Below are positions 1-13,500 of a stretch of 64,000 nucleotides of DNA, piece after piece. Every line of letters starts with the position of its first letter. The first letter of the stretch is position 1. The stretch is from Anseranas semipalmata (lineage: Eukaryota > Chordata > Aves > Anseriformes > Anseranatidae), in contig VXAA01003926.1 of assembly GCA_013399115.1 (NCBI GenBank), forward strand, positions 303,105 to 367,104, written 5' to 3'. The notes beneath the pieces are model-generated. The model did not search any database and was not told the DNA's origin. It was given only the letters and a program-made list of their open reading frames with translations. A program made the translations under genes and the position numbers.

Positions 1-1544
1 TATAAAAAGAGGTTAGCACAACATGACAAATGAGAGAAAATTTCAACATTTATGCAGGAAACTATTTACCCTTATTTCATTGTCTATGTTTTTAAGGGAT
101 CTGTTTTAAAATAACAGCTTTCTCTCTGTGTTTGATCCTACAAGAAAGACCCTTTCTGTATATAGGACAGCAGAGTGTGTTGCCATGGAAATTATGATGA
201 TCTACTTAAATTCAACAAATCAAGCCTTATGGGGTATATTCTCTTGAGTATCTCAATTTAATTATTCATGTTCTTTCTAAATAGCAACATCTTTCTGTTT
301 TGACCAAAATCTTTATAAGCAGAGTGAAAACAGTAAGCCTGGAAAGTGGAATCCTTTGTTTGGCTGCAAAACAGGTGCAATTGAGCCAGGGAAGATGCAA
401 ACAGCCCCCAGCCTGCCCTGCCAATGTGCTTCGGCTCAGAGCTAGATGGATCATCGGAAGTCTCATTTCAGTGCCTGTGCCTATCACGTCCCTGGCCTCT
501 CTGCTGTGATTTGCAGCAAAAATACCGGCTGGGATAGTGTTTTTAGATTGTTTGTGGGTTTGTTTGTTTTTGCAGAAGCACGTGTTCAGTGGAATCTAAA
601 CACTGATCATCAACTCATTTCCATACAGCCACCCGTCTTGTGCTCATTCTCCAGCCATGCATACCCAGCGAACCCATTCAATCTTTCCCCACAGAGTATA
701 TCACCAAACCCAAAGCCTTTCAGCCTCAGCACAGCTCCAGCATCCATCTTCCTCCTTCAAGTGTCACCATGAATTCTGCAGGTAGATTTTAGGAGCCAGA
801 TGGTGTTATTCAGGATGATCTAACACTGGGGATCAGATAAATCGTTGCTTGTGGGTCACATAATAGGGGAGGCTTATAGGTCTAAGTTTAGACATGCACA
901 GACGCAGTCCAGCTCTTGTGTTTCCCATGTCACCCTCCCGTGCCCCCAGCAGAAGAGGCAGCAGGACAAGCAGAACCCTTCCACAAGCAGGATGCGGCTC
1001 GAGAGCCTCGAATTGCTCATCCACAAAAGGGCCCAAGGCAGAGCACAGCCCAGAGCAGCCCTGCAGGAGCTCCCCGAAGCTGAGCAGCTCCCTTACCACT
1101 GCGGCTGGTTAACGTGACCCGCAGCCTGGGTAAGCTGCTCTCGCCACACGCTGAAGGCAGGAAGGCAAAGGTAGCCATGAAATGTTGTGATGACAGGAAA
1201 AGATCTCCCTCCTCTCATTGCTCGGCTCTTATTCCTGAGCTGGGTGCTTCCCATCTATCCTTCCTAGAAGGGTATTCCTCTTGCTTCATGAAATGCCGCT
1301 TAAGATTCCCGGTTTCACTCCTCCACCACTGCTTCTCAGAGGCTGACAGAATCAGGAGAGCTCTGCCACAAGAGCGGCCAGTCCACACAAAACATCCCAG
1401 AGCACCTCCAAACTTTTGACCATCTGGTTTGGGAAATTCCAGCTCAATATTATTATTTACATTGCACGCCAATTCTAGCCCAGAGAGTGCTCCTCATGCC
1501 CACAGCAGGGTATACCACATGTAAAGCAGAACCGATCGTTTTGA

Positions 1545-1660
1545 TGGACATAAGTTATCACTAAGCCTATTTTACAGGTAAGAATTAAGAAAGAATAAAA
1601 TAACTTGCCCTCTTCGACAGGGAGACTGCAGCACAACTGAATCCAGGCTCTTGGTATTCC
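1545..1660 (-). mobile_element. MIR-like ancient SINE relic
   Basis: CCTATTTTACAGGTAAGAA, ATAACTTGCCC and AACTGAATCCAGGCTCTT follow each other as in the reverse complement of MIR (CCATTTTACAGATGAGGAA, TAACTTGCCC, GATTCGAACCCAGG). Assignment is by eye only. Confidence 0.5.
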
Positions 1661-2779
1661 CATACAATACCTGCAGCACAAGTCCTTCCCTCCTCCCTCG
1701 TATGAAGCTAGTATTGCCCAAAGCCTCCCTCCAAAACATGCGGCAAGAAGCTTCTTTCAGTTTTTGGCTTTCTCTAAAAATACTTATTTAGAGGCTGGAA
1801 ACAAAGAATAGAATGAATGAGCTCTGCTGAGCTGAATGAAAGGAAGCAACAGTACGAACTCGACAGACTAGAAGTACTTCTTGAGCAGGAGCTGCAACTG
1901 TTTGTTGACGCTGATAGTATTGAATTGTTTGGTAGACTCAAGGAGGGCTACACACATTGCCTTGGCATCCCTGGGACACATCCAAAAAAGCAGAAAATTC
2001 CAGACGTGAGGGGCATTCTTTCTAGCTCCTCACAAATAGGTTCTGCAATGCTGTTTTTGTCGTCCCGTAAAATTTGCCACTTTGCAAAGCAAAAGATTAC
2101 TGTTGGCTCCATTGGAGAGGAGGAGGAAAGACGGAATGCAGCCTTATTGACTGGTTGATTGATTCCTTCTATGGAATAGGCTGATTGTTTATTTATTAGC
2201 AATTAGTGCATTAACAGGAAGGAATGCAGCAAGCAAGTAGGCAGCATTTGGAGAAACAAACCTGTACTAGGCATGACACCAGGCCAGTGTTGCCAGCTGT
2301 CCCCCTGTCACTTCTAAAAGTCAGCCTCCAACTTGACCTCAAACCCTCTGCCTCCATATAAATGTGTCTCTTCTGAAACATAACACTCGCTCTTCATTTC
2401 TCTTTACTGTACAACCGTCTTCTCTCCTTCAGTATCATCCTTGCCCTTCTTTAGGCTATCTGGCAGCTTCTGCCGGTCTGCAGATCCCTGCTTTACCACC
2501 CATATCAAATTAAAATCTCTTGTCTTCCCCCGGTAGATCCTACAAAATGTGTCTACAAAAACCAAACCACTAAAGGGAAATGCCTGCTCTGTGCTTCATA
2601 TCAAAATGATGGAGTTGTTTTGTGTACCACTGATTTTCCTAGCTCTGGCATGCTGCTCCAGGTCCAGAGTGCCTTCCTGGGTCCTGCCTGCAGGATAAGC
2701 AGGGGCATCCTGTTATCTCTGTCCTTCTCTTCAGGAGCACACAAACCATGGTCAGATAAAACCCAGTTTTCATGTTGTT

Positions 2780-3145
2780 GCTTCTTCTAGTCTACTCTCA
2801 TCACTCAGCTCACCATCTGTTTTGCCTGTATTTCATTGATTTAAATTAGGAGCTCCTCAGAGCAAAAATCTTGTCTTACTACACGCATGTGAAGTGCCAA
2901 AACAGTCCATGAACACCGTATCAGTAATAGTGTCACAAAGAAATTATTGGGGAGTACAGGATCTTAAATGATTCATCTGGAAGGTACAGTTGCATTTATT
3001 CAAGTTATTTGTTTTTAATATTACTACAGAACTTAGGAGAACCAATTAGAGACTAAACCCCATTACCTAGGGTGCCATACAATCAAAAACACTAAATGAG
3101 GGTTCCTGCCCCAAAGAGCACATGAGTGATAACAAAAGCATGCAA
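2780..3145. repeat. Two possible old L3/CR1-like 3' fragments in opposite orientation
   Basis: At 2840-2905 TAGGAGCTCCTCAGAGCAAA and ATCTTGTCTTACT recall the common sauropsid relic GTAAGCTCCTNGGGGCAGGGACTGTCTT. At 3060-3125 CTAGGGTGCCATACAATCAA and TTCCTGCCCCAAAGAGCAC recall its reverse complement. Both are very worn, and the call is tentative. Confidence 0.35.
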
Positions 3146-4389
3146 CACCTTCCTCTGCAGAAAGCAGCATGTGATTAAGTTCAAACAGACAGATGATTTA
3201 AGTGATATTTTGCCAGGTAAATGTTCTGCTTGCGAAGGGCTCGATCACTTGGATACTTCCCTACATTGAGCCCTTTCACCTCAACAAGAACTGCCTGAAA
3301 CCTGCTGAGTGGCCCTCACTTCTTGTTACAGACAAGTGCAGAGTCAGACAAAATGAAATCTAGACTCAGATCCTAGCTGCCCAATGAGGACACAGAAGAA
3401 ATTGTGGAATACGATGGTTCTACAGCAATCTGAACTGGCCAATACTTCTGCAATGCTCAACTCTTCACCTACCCTTATGATCAGCCTGAAAGTTTCCAAG
3501 ATATCATCTCTGCCTGCTGAAAGCAGAAAGGCAAAAGCACTGCTTAGTACCTAGAAGTAGGAGGTGTGATTGCATACCCTCCTTTGTCTTCTCTGTACTA
3601 AGTGTTTCCTCTTGACCAGACAGCTCTTTGTTCAACAAATTACCTTTAATGGAAGCTTCTTAGGGATGTCTGTCTCCCTCCATTAACTGCAGTAAGAGCA
3701 TGGAAGAGTTTTTCCTCAACCTTTTCTAATCACTGGACCAGCTGACCCTTTGAAAGAAACATACACCTCATTTTATATTCCACTGTTGCTTAAGGATAGA
3801 TGATACATAAGGCACATGGAATTGGTAAAATGTTGAAATATGAATATTTTACAAAAACACTTTATAAAACTGTAATTCAGTAGTTATAATTACAAACCTT
3901 ATAACTCAAAATCTAGTAAAAAATATTATCATCTGATTAAATCAGTTTATACATAACTAATAACGGCCTGCAGGAGGGGTTCTGTTTTAGAGCTGTAGTC
4001 TTTTCATGGACTGCCAGCCATCTGTAGACCATACGTTGAGTAACTGGGGTCTAAATCTCCCTGCTGGGACTAAGCGACCGGTTTTAGGTAGTGTAACGCC
4101 TGACTCAGTAGCCTAAGCTAGGCAGTTTGGTTATTGCATTCTGCTGTCTATAACACTGATGACAGCATTGAGGATATGGAAGGAAATGCGTCATTATTCA
4201 GAATATTTAAGCCCTTGGTTGTTTAACAGCTTCAGGTAGCATCTATTTAAGTCTGTATTTTTGCTCCACCCCTCTCATACCCACCGTGAATCCTTAAAAC
4301 TAACCACAAAACCAATGCCCAATTCCCTTTCATTAACTTCTTGTTCAAGGAGCCCGAAGGAAGGATGTTACCTGTTACAACACGTTTTC

Positions 4390-4560
4390 TGTGAAATACT
4401 GGATACATGACTTGGTCCATCTGTGCCTCAGTGCTCTTACAAGTAAAATGATAGTAAAACCCATTCTGATGGCACAAGACTAAATGAATGTTTGGAAGTA
4501 CTTTAACACAGTGAAATGGAATGGGACCCATAAAGGCAAAAGACTGTATTAAGGCAGCTG
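4390..4560 (+). mobile_element. MIR/CORE-type ancient SINE relic
   Basis: Contains TGACTTGGTCCATCTGTGCC, CAGTGCTCTTACAAGTAAAATG and TAAATGAATGTTTGGAAGTAC. These resemble in order the MIR consensus blocks for accurate-splice-like CCTCAGTTTCCCCATCTGTAAAATGG and the core with TAAATGAATG. Divergence is high. Confidence 0.6.
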
Positions 4561-7500
4561 CAAAACCCAAGCCCCTTAGCTACATTCCACTACTTCTAGT
4601 TTGGTAAAATGTCCTCCCTTCCCAAACGAGGACTAGTAACATCTGCGACGTATGCATGTGCATGCAAGAAAACCTTCCCCAATGGGGCTAAGAGCATTTC
4701 CAGCACATCTGTGCTTGTGCAGGAAGATCTGGGTCACAGTTGACGAAGCAGCAGGCAGCGTTCCCCCCTGCAGCACGATCAGCAGGTCGCATTTCATACG
4801 AAGGGCAAAGCAAATGTCGCACCTGCGCTGGATGCTCCTCTGCCAGTTACTGTCTCAGCAAAGCCGCGCTGGGTCTATTGCTGAATTTTCACATCACGGG
4901 TGTTGTGGCCTCTACAGAGTGATAAATTCCAGAATCCTTCCCATCACCTGCCAACACGAGGCAAATAACACGGAGAGCGCAGAAGGGCTTTCATGTATGT
5001 GATATATATCAAGTGAGAAGCTAATGCTGACACATCCCTAACCAAAATAACCGAAAGCACAGGTCTGTGTTTTTCCTGCACAGGAACAGCTCTCACCCAC
5101 TTGCGCAGATCCTGCTGCTGTCTGCCTCTGGCAGAGAGGACGCAAGTTACCGTTTTCTACTGATATATAATCTCTATTATATTACTTTGTTCCCTCATTC
5201 ATAAATCTCCTCAGGCCTCTCACACGCATGAAAAACAGGAGGAGGAAGGATCTGCCAGGTTTCTCTGTAACAGAAATTCATTACCGATGTGAGCAGTGAA
5301 TTTTGATTAAATCAACGTCTGACTCAGTAGCACTATGGATCTACACCAGCTGAGGATGGGGGTGGCCGATCTCACCTACCCTTGCTAAAACAGCACCACG
5401 CCAACCAAGAAAGGGAAAGCTGAGAAATTGTGACAGGGAAGGAAATTTCACTCATCGGCTTAAAGAATTCTTTGGTTCCTCTTTGGTTGTGTTCAGACCT
5501 ACCTGCTTCCAGTGGCAGCCGGATGAAAGGCTGCTTCTGACAGATCCCCAAATCCCTGTTACTTCCCCATAGGGCTGGGAATTCCCCGGGAACACATTGG
5601 AGGCTGCCACCCCATTTCACAGCAAACCATAAGAGACCAGAAAGGCCATTACTGACATTTTTATTTAAAAGAAAAATGCAGGAAAAAAGCATAATTAAGA
5701 CTGTGCTTATTCACCATATATATATATATATAATGGTTTATTCAAATTCACCATTTTATAAACATTTGCAATGCACTCTTAAGCTCTTCAGAGCACGAAC
5801 TCAAATGCTTAAGCCACAGAGCATCACCTCAACTATCGATGACCTGTCTGATCTACTCTCATTTCTACTGATGTCTCCTTCCTCTGCCACGTGTTCCAGA
5901 TTGAAAGGCTTTCAACGGGCAGTGTGAGACGCCCAACTTCCAGAAACCTGTATTTCTGCTCTGTGTGATCCCAAGCACAAAAAGCAAGTTTCATATTTCT
6001 TGGAAGAGAATAACATTTCCATGTTAATACAATCAGCTTCATTTATATACGGCACTTTTAACGTTGAAATACTTGTAGACAACAGCCAAAGGTACAGCAA
6101 GCCGGTAACCATCTAGGATTGCTAGTGCTGCACACTGTAGCCTGACTGGTCTGAAGTAATGATGAGGGATCCCCAGTCCTTCTGCTAGAGTGGCCTCTAC
6201 CACTTGAAGCAAGAAGGAACCTCCTTTGAAATTAATAGCAATAAACTGTGGATGGTAGGACATGCTACTGATCCTTTCTGGTCTGTCCCAGGGAAGATAA
6301 ATTCAGCACAGTTCGCTACACTTCACAGATGAGGAAAGTGAAATACAGGTGTGCCAGGATGCCCCTCGAGATGTACTCAGAGATGATGAATAAATAAGGG
6401 TTTGTAATTAACCCCTGGATAACGATGCTGTCCCATTCCATTATGGTGAGAGACAAAGCAACAAAGAACTCCCAGATGCAACAATCGCAATGACAGTGAT
6501 CCCAGACCTCCCTTTGTAAAAAAGTCACCTGCAATCTACCACCACGAGAAAAAGAACATCCTGATTTTGTAGTCATTGAAGTGAGAGGAAAAAAAAAAAA
6601 AAAAAAAAAGAAAACCACCTGGACTGCAGCTAGGCTGGGAACTGAGGTCTTAAAAGAAAAGGATATCCAGGGATATGATTATCTTTCTGTTTTGCATTCG
6701 TACAGTACCTAGAGCAGATCCTGACAATAACACAGTCTTCAACTTTAGCACACAGCTATGGCAGTGTAAGACGTTGCTCTAAAATTTCTATCATTTCTCT
6801 TGTGGAGGCTGCCAGCACACAGTCCTGCACGCAGGACAGAACAAGCAAGCACTCCCAACCAGCGTTAGCACACAGTCTAAACACGGAATGACCTAGGAGA
6901 TGGTTTGCAGTCCACTGCCCGACTTCACCCTGAAGTGGGTGAGGAGTGCTCACGGACCCTCCTTCAGCACCATTTTGGAAACAGGAATTGCCAGGTCTGG
7001 GACAGCAACAATCGCATCACAGGTGTGACCGATGTTTGAAACTGCCACAGCAGTTTGCTAAGTGAACCAATGTCCAAGCCCCAAATGTAGAAAGGCACTG
7101 AAACACACACCCGCTAATTAAAGAAGACAGAGCACAGATAAACGACAGGGATAACGGAAGTGATACAGCACTCAAAGCAAAGGTTTGCTTTTAGTTTGAG
7201 CCCTTCCTTTTAGCTGAGTCATATCAGTAAACCCCCACGGAGACCAGCAGAAGTCCTAAGAGCAAACAGCAAGGCTCGCAGTATGACTAAGCCACACCAC
7301 GACACCTTCCCTCATAATCCTTATCAGCTAACAAGATTTGAGGAAAAAAACAGCTGAATAGGCACGGACAGAAAGAAAACAAAGCAAAGCCTAAGCAGGT
7401 GGCCGTTCTGCTTAGAGCACAGCTATTTGTACTGATGGACGCGTTGGCGATTCATAAGCCGATGGGGAAATCAGATTACATAGGTTAGGTCTTTGTAACC

Positions 7501-9249
7501 ATCCTAAGCTGAAGACCACTGTGCATCGAGGAGCCCGTGGCCACACAACGGTTAGCCCAGGTGCAGGCCTTGCTGTGCCACATGTGTAACTTGGCCTTCC
7601 GACCCGGCCCAGGGCACTGCGCCGGTCCCTTGGCTGCAGGATAAACGCGGCTGGTGGTAGCCAAGGGACCGAAGGAAGCTCACAGTGGCCACCAGCAACT
7701 ACACCACGTGCCTGTCCTTGTCGCCATCGAAAAGTGCAGCAACAAGTTCTCGTGTGAACATCCCTGTCATTTGACAATATGTTGGCAGTATAAATGATGA
7801 ACAGAATTGCCTTTTTCTTTTGGAAAGGAATCCTGTAAGGGCGCAGAAGAGCAAAACGCCAGGTAACCTCTTCCCAGACAGACGTGCACGGCGTGCTGCA
7901 CCCAGACTGGAGGGCTGTTCCGTCTCACGCAGCTCCCAGCAGCTGGAGGGACGTAAGATTTTCTATACTCTCCTCTTCTGCTTTATAATGTTAGTGCCCA
8001 TAGGTGGCATTTTAAGCAATATTCTACAGCATCAGAGTTTCCTGCTGGGATCATAACAAACCAGCACCTGCTGGTGCAAAACATTCTTAAAGGATGGGTA
8101 TATACAAAGTAGCGATCAAGCCTGGCTTGCACCAGATTTCTTTGTAAATTATTACTATGACTACTAAATGACCAATATTGAAATTGCACGTTCAAATTAT
8201 TATTTGCTATTGACATGCAAGTATAACAACTAATTGGTACCACCCTCTACACAGATGATTTCATACTGTGACATGCTGTGCAGATAAAGCTGAAAAGATC
8301 GGGAAGGTTTGTGTGTTCAGCTCATTACCTGAATGCAGATGTCAACTGCCCCCACCAGATTTTTACCCAGCCCGGGTGCCTTAGATGAAATCACCTACGT
8401 ATGTGTGTGCGCTACAGCAAGTAAAATTACCGTTTCTCTTTAGACATTCCTTGTTCCTGAGGATGACTTGGATTACATGATGACAGTTATTTTCAAAGTG
8501 GAAATTAGTCTAGTCTTCCAGGAAAGAAAATCAGCCTTGGACAATACATGCTGCACCTTGCATTGCTATTGATAGAGATATCTGCAGAGTTATACTGATC
8601 AAATTAAATCATCTAAACGCTTAACATGCTTTCTCAGAATGAAGTGCAAACCCCAAATCGGCCAGCAACAGCTGCAGCTGAATCCAGATCAGAAACCTCT
8701 GGGGGCTAAATTCAACTCTAGAAACCCCCAAATCCTTCATATCCAACAGCCACCCAACATCTTTGTGATACAGAGAGACAGCTAAGATGAAGCCGAATTT
8801 TTCTTTTTATGTTCCATCTCATAAGGCAAAAAATGAGACCTTGAAAACGCCTTCCTGGAACTATGCTGATGGTGCAACCTCATGGCACGTTTCTCTCAGA
8901 CAAAGAAAGTGACAGGCCCTTGCAGATCCTCTGCAATGACTTCAGAGCACAACAGATGTTCTCTGAGTTGGTAGCTCTATGGGCTGGACAGAGAAAACGG
9001 GCAAACAATCCCCGCGATTCAGCGTACCAGCCTTGACCAGCCACGTTTCCAGAAGGGAGCGTGTGACAGATCGGCCATCCTGCTGCCCCACCTTACGCAC
9101 AAACCTCCCCACTCGTGCGTTTTGCTAGCAGCATCGAAAATGCTTTTTCCTCCCCGAATCTCCCATCAGGTGGGGCAGATGGATCCACATCTCGAGCTTG
9201 CTCCATTTCCCCCCTGCCTCCCGGGAAGCATTTCCAGAGAATTTCTATT

Positions 9250-9688
9250 CCCACCTCCCAGCCGCGGAAATGCTGGAGGACAAGTGCAAAGAGCCCCGCG
9301 CTCCCCATCTCAGGCGGGCAGGTCGGAGGGGCTGGCGGCCGTCTGTCGGGCTGGGGGCAAGGAACGCTCCGCGTGTCCCTCGCAGAAGGGGGCAGCGGGA
9401 AGGGGGGAGCCCCCCGGCCGCGCCGCTCCCCGCTAACAAAGCGCCGCGGCCCAGGCTCACGCCCGGTGTCCCCCCCGCCACCGCTCGGTTCCCTGTCCTC
9501 CGAGCGGGCGCTTTCCCCCGGCACCTTGCGCCGTGACAGCCACCCCCGAGGGATATCCCCCCGCTGCAAGACACCCCCTGGAGCACTTTACCCCTCGCCC
9601 CCCTCTCCCCAACCAAGCCACCACCGCCGGGCTGCTAAATTTAGCCGCCGCGTATTAATAGCAAGGGCGGTGTGTGTGTGTGTGTGTT
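9250..9688. promoter_or_regulatory. Orphan CpG island beside an assembly gap
   Basis: CpG- and GC-rich block ending in a TG microsatellite (about 9670-9688) at the gap. It contains a 10-base palindrome CTAAATTTAG (9635-9644), which fits the MEF2 consensus. No coding exon is visible; long open frames here follow from the GC bias. It is probably a promoter. The best candidate is REEP1 on the - strand, because REEP1 is the mammalian neighbour on this side, but its first exon (coding about 11 residues) is not in the visible bases and could be in the gap. Confidence 0.6.
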
Positions 9689-10133
9689 NNNNNNNNNNNN
9701 NNNNNNNNNNNNNNNNNNNNNNNNNNNNNNNNNNNNNNNNNNNNNNNNNNNNNNNNNNNNNNNNNNNNNNNNNNNNNNNNNNNNNNNNNNNNNNNNNNNN
9801 NNNNNNNNNNNNNNNNNNNNNNNNNNNNNNNNNNNNNNNNNNNNNNNNNNNNNNNNNNNNNNNNNNNNNNNNNNNNNNNNNNNNNNNNNNNNNNNNNNNN
9901 NNNNNNNNNNNNNNNNNNNNNNNNNNNNNNNNNNNNNNNNNNNNNNNNNNNNNNNNNNNNNNNNNNNNNNNNNNNNNNNNNNNNNNNNNNNNNNNNNNNN
10001 NNNNNNNNNNNNNNNNNNNNNNNNNNNNNNNNNNNNNNNNNNNNNNNNNNNNNNNNNNNNNNNNNNNNNNNNNNNNNNNNNNNNNNNNNNNNNNNNNNNN
10101 NNNNNNNNNNNNNNNNNNNNNNNNNNNNNNNNN
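9689..10133. other. Assembly gap, 445 N
   Basis: Run of N between a TG microsatellite in a CpG island and the exposed end of a CR1 element. The true length is unknown. Any exon belonging to the CpG island may be hidden here. Confidence 0.99.
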
Positions 10134-10585
10134 GCTCCAAGCCCTGCCCCAGCAGGGCCACCCCGAGCAGGGTGCCCAGCACCACGTCCAGGCGGCTTCT
10201 GGAGATCCCCAAGGAGGAGACCCCACAACCTCTGGGCAGCCTGTGCCAGGGCTCCGGCACCCGCCCAGCACAGAAGTGCTGCCTGGTGGTCAGAGGGAGC
10301 CTCCTGGGCTCCAGTTTGTGCCCAGCGCCTCTTGTCCTGGAGCTGGGCACCATAAAAAGAGCCTGGCTCCGTCCTCTTTGCAGCCTCCCTTCAGATATTT
10401 ATGGACATGGATGGGATCCCCCTGAACCTCCTCTTCTCGTTTTCTCCTAGCTCTCTTGGCCTCTCCTCACAGGAGAGATGCTCCAGTCCCTTGATCATCT
10501 TGGTGACCCTCCGCTGGACTCTCCCGTTTGCCCATGGCTCTCTTGTACTGGGAGGGCCCAGAACTGGACCCAGTACACAATACAC
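10134..10585 (-). mobile_element. CR1 LINE fragment, 3' part
   Basis: Read on the - strand this matches the typical chicken-repeat-1 end: GTCCAGCGGAGGGTCACC, GATGATCAAGGGACTGGAGC, then CTGGCACAGGCTGCCCAGAGG. It begins at the assembly gap, so its true 3' end (usually an 8-base ATTCTATG-type repeat) is hidden. Several in-frame stops and base changes show it is an inactive copy, though less worn than the other relics here. Confidence 0.9.
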
Positions 10586-13500
10586 AGCAAACCCTATCGA
10601 CTGTTCACATCAGATTAGCCCCTACACTAAGGCATGGTGCTGGATGTACAGGATGAGACAGATCCCCCTCCATGCCCCAAAGTTAGCAGGCACAACGGAC
10701 AAGGGCATTAGCCCAGGTGGCTACCCATCACTGCCAAATGATGGCAGCCAGCAATCTCTCCTGCACATTGCTTTTCACTACAGCATCTCACACAGCTATG
10801 AGGTCCCATTTCCATGAGGAACATTCGCCCACACACAGATCAACAGACGTTGGCTTGACCTGAAGTGTTCTTCCCTGAGTTTCCTTTGGGTTCTGCTCAT
10901 CCTTCACTACACTGGCACATTGTTTCAAATGCAACTAGATTGTCAAAAAGCATCTTCCGCTGCCTTGATTTTTTCTTCTATCAGAAAGACACAACCCCCA
11001 CATGGAAATTCATGGTGTGTTTTATAGTCTGTTATAGGACATTGTGGCAATTTTTAGATGTCAGGCTTGACACCACCAGACCAGCCTTCATTTGGAGGAT
11101 GCTTCATGGAGCAGTTGGCCTGGTTTCAGGCATTCAGGCCAGGGATCCAGCTACCCCGTCATTCTGAGACAGCATAGCTGAAAGCGACTGAAATTCCTGT
11201 ACTGTGAGTAAACTGCGAGGAACTAGGGAGAGACTGAACACTTCAAACTGGAGGTAGCAGAGCTAGGAGCTGGTCACTGACCTCACCAGTCCCAGGTGGC
11301 CACGGCCATCCTCACACTCCATCTCCACAGGATGTTGTCTTCATCACACAACATCCAGCCCTTCCCTATCTCCTTTACTCCGCTCAGCTCCAAGTCCTCC
11401 GTAACGGATGTCCCATCTTGTATCGTGTAGGCTCTCTCGACCTGATTCCCAGAATATCTACAGCACCTCTAAAAGGTAAAGCTGCAGGTGTAGACACACA
11501 CGTGAAGTTTGGCACCTCTAAAAGTGATCTAGGTGGAGCTTCAAAGACAGTCAAGCACCTCCAGGGCCATGTGGCTCTTCTCTCTGTAGTGGGTCTGTTC
11601 CTCCACCAGAGGGAACTTCCACCCCACGCTGGGACCTGTAACACACTGCTACCTCCTTGTCCATGTCGCTGGGTTACAGCAGCATTTCCCTGACAAACGC
11701 CGGTATTTTCTGGTTACAGACAAGCCGCGAACCACAGCTGGGGGTTCAGGGCCACCAACAAACATTCCTGCCTCCAGGACAGGAATGGCTTCCAGAAGAA
11801 GCCATTAGGCCATCTAGCCCAAACTCTAAGGCAGTGAATCATCCTGTAGCTGTCTTGCTTGTGTACAACAGCCAAATAGATTCTCAGAAACCTGTTATCA
11901 AAGATTTTCATGTAGCAGGATGTGTGAGATTTTAGACTGGAAGTTGGCAGACACTCCACAACATTATTAAGTTAATGATGCGATAGTATCAAGTATATGG
12001 CACAGATCTCTGTGCACAAATATTTGCGTAATCATCACAGTCCACAGAACTTGCCACTCAGTTCCTGCCACATATTTCAAGCGTAGAAAAATGGATCAAC
12101 AGGAGAAGATATAGGACATAAAGAGAGAGAACACAGAGGACAACAAAGCTGCAGCAAAACATTTTAGTGCCCAGAGCATAGCTCTCACCCTCAAGCTCTC
12201 TGGGCTCCTTCCAGCCTCTTCCAGCTCACCATGTCCCCCACAACTCCTGCTCATCACCATCACTGTTGACTTTCAGTTCTCTTTTGTGGGCAGCGACAGT
12301 CAGAAAGGCTTGCAGGCATTTCCTTCTCTTTGGCAGCTCTCTCTGCAGGGGTAAGCAGGACACGGACCCCTCTTGTGCTGCCGCCTCGTACGCAGCCGAC
12401 ACAATCACTACCTGACGGTTGTTGACTGATTTTAGGCCTCAAACAAATGCACAGAGATGGGTAACAAAGTAGGTCTGGTGATGGAAAACCTAATGAGCGT
12501 GTCAATGAGAACGCACAGAGCTTTACTTAAATAGCTATTTGGTAAACAGAGGGTGAAGGGGAGAAATTCAACTCTACTGAGTCATCAGTGGAAGGGTGAT
12601 AATGCCCCCTACCTTCTCTTCATGGGCTCTGTCTTACGATAAGTCACAGCCCCGTGACTGTAAGCCCTGTGTATGATATTCCAAGCATCCTGGAAAGAGG
12701 CTTTTCTTGAAGAAAGCCTTTCCTTTGCTATTAAATTGCCTGACACAGTCTATAAAGAAATAATGAAGAGACACAAGAAGAGCTAAAGCTGTAGGGATAG
12801 ATATGAATTAATTTACACAGCCAGCCGAGCAGAGATGCCACTTGATGCTAATGGATTATTTTGGAACAGCTTTAGCAGTGGGAGAAGGTCAGGCAATAAA
12901 AAATCCCAGGCAGATTGCACCATTGGATGGCTTCATCTCTGTTGGCCAAATAAAATAACAACTAAAACAGCTTTGTTAGGGAAGGGAGAGCCACCACCCC
13001 TGCCCTAAACACTCTGCAGCCTTCTCTAGCAGCAGCTACTACTTTTCCCGAGGAGTTCACTGCCATGGAAAAGCCAGACCCCCCAACAGCACTGTCAGAA
13101 TCAGACTCATTCCTCTTTGGCCCCAGGGAGAGTGGATGTCAGCCTCACAGCTGAACAACTGCCAAGCCATGACAAGAAGAGTGCCTAATACATATGTGCA
13201 GGGCACTTGGTGGGTTACCAAATCCAGAAAAGGTCGGGAAATTGCCAGTGCAGAGAGAGGGACAAGGAATTCCCCAAGGGATCAAACCTACACAAGATTA
13301 GACAATCCTGGAGATGTTTCAGAATAGCTTGAGAAAAACAGATGACCTAGTTAGGAAACGTCCCCAGGTATAGAGAAAAATATCAGGCAGGAAACCTGTG
13401 GTGATGTTTAGGTGCTGAAGTTCATGTGAAGAAAATAAAATAATAAACAAAATGAAAACAAATATAAATAAAATATACATGTACCACCCGTGCATACATA

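Larger units (their letters stand above)
1..9090. other. Intergenic (or distal intronic) region without recognisable genes
   Basis: Apart from the SINE relics listed, this stretch shows unique sequence, an AT dinucleotide run at 5716-5733, a 21-base A run at 6589-6609, and short open frames with no resemblance to known proteins. If the CpG island near 9.5 kb is the REEP1 promoter, this stretch would be its first intron; I looked for REEP1 exon sequence on the - strand and did not find any. Confidence 0.6.

Noticed and set aside
1817..2158. 113-codon open frame that looks hydrophilic and helix-prone at its start
   Set aside because: A single isolated frame with no recognisable domain, no splice context and no promoter nearby; most likely chance.
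1..9090. REEP1 coding exons on the - strand
   Set aside because: Expected from mammalian gene order, but I found no stretch encoding the conserved REEP1 hairpin region, so I do not annotate the gene.
9115..10425. Long open frames on both strands running through the first gap
   Set aside because: They are open only because N is read as no stop. The flanks are CpG-island sequence and an antisense CR1 element, with no protein family resemblance.
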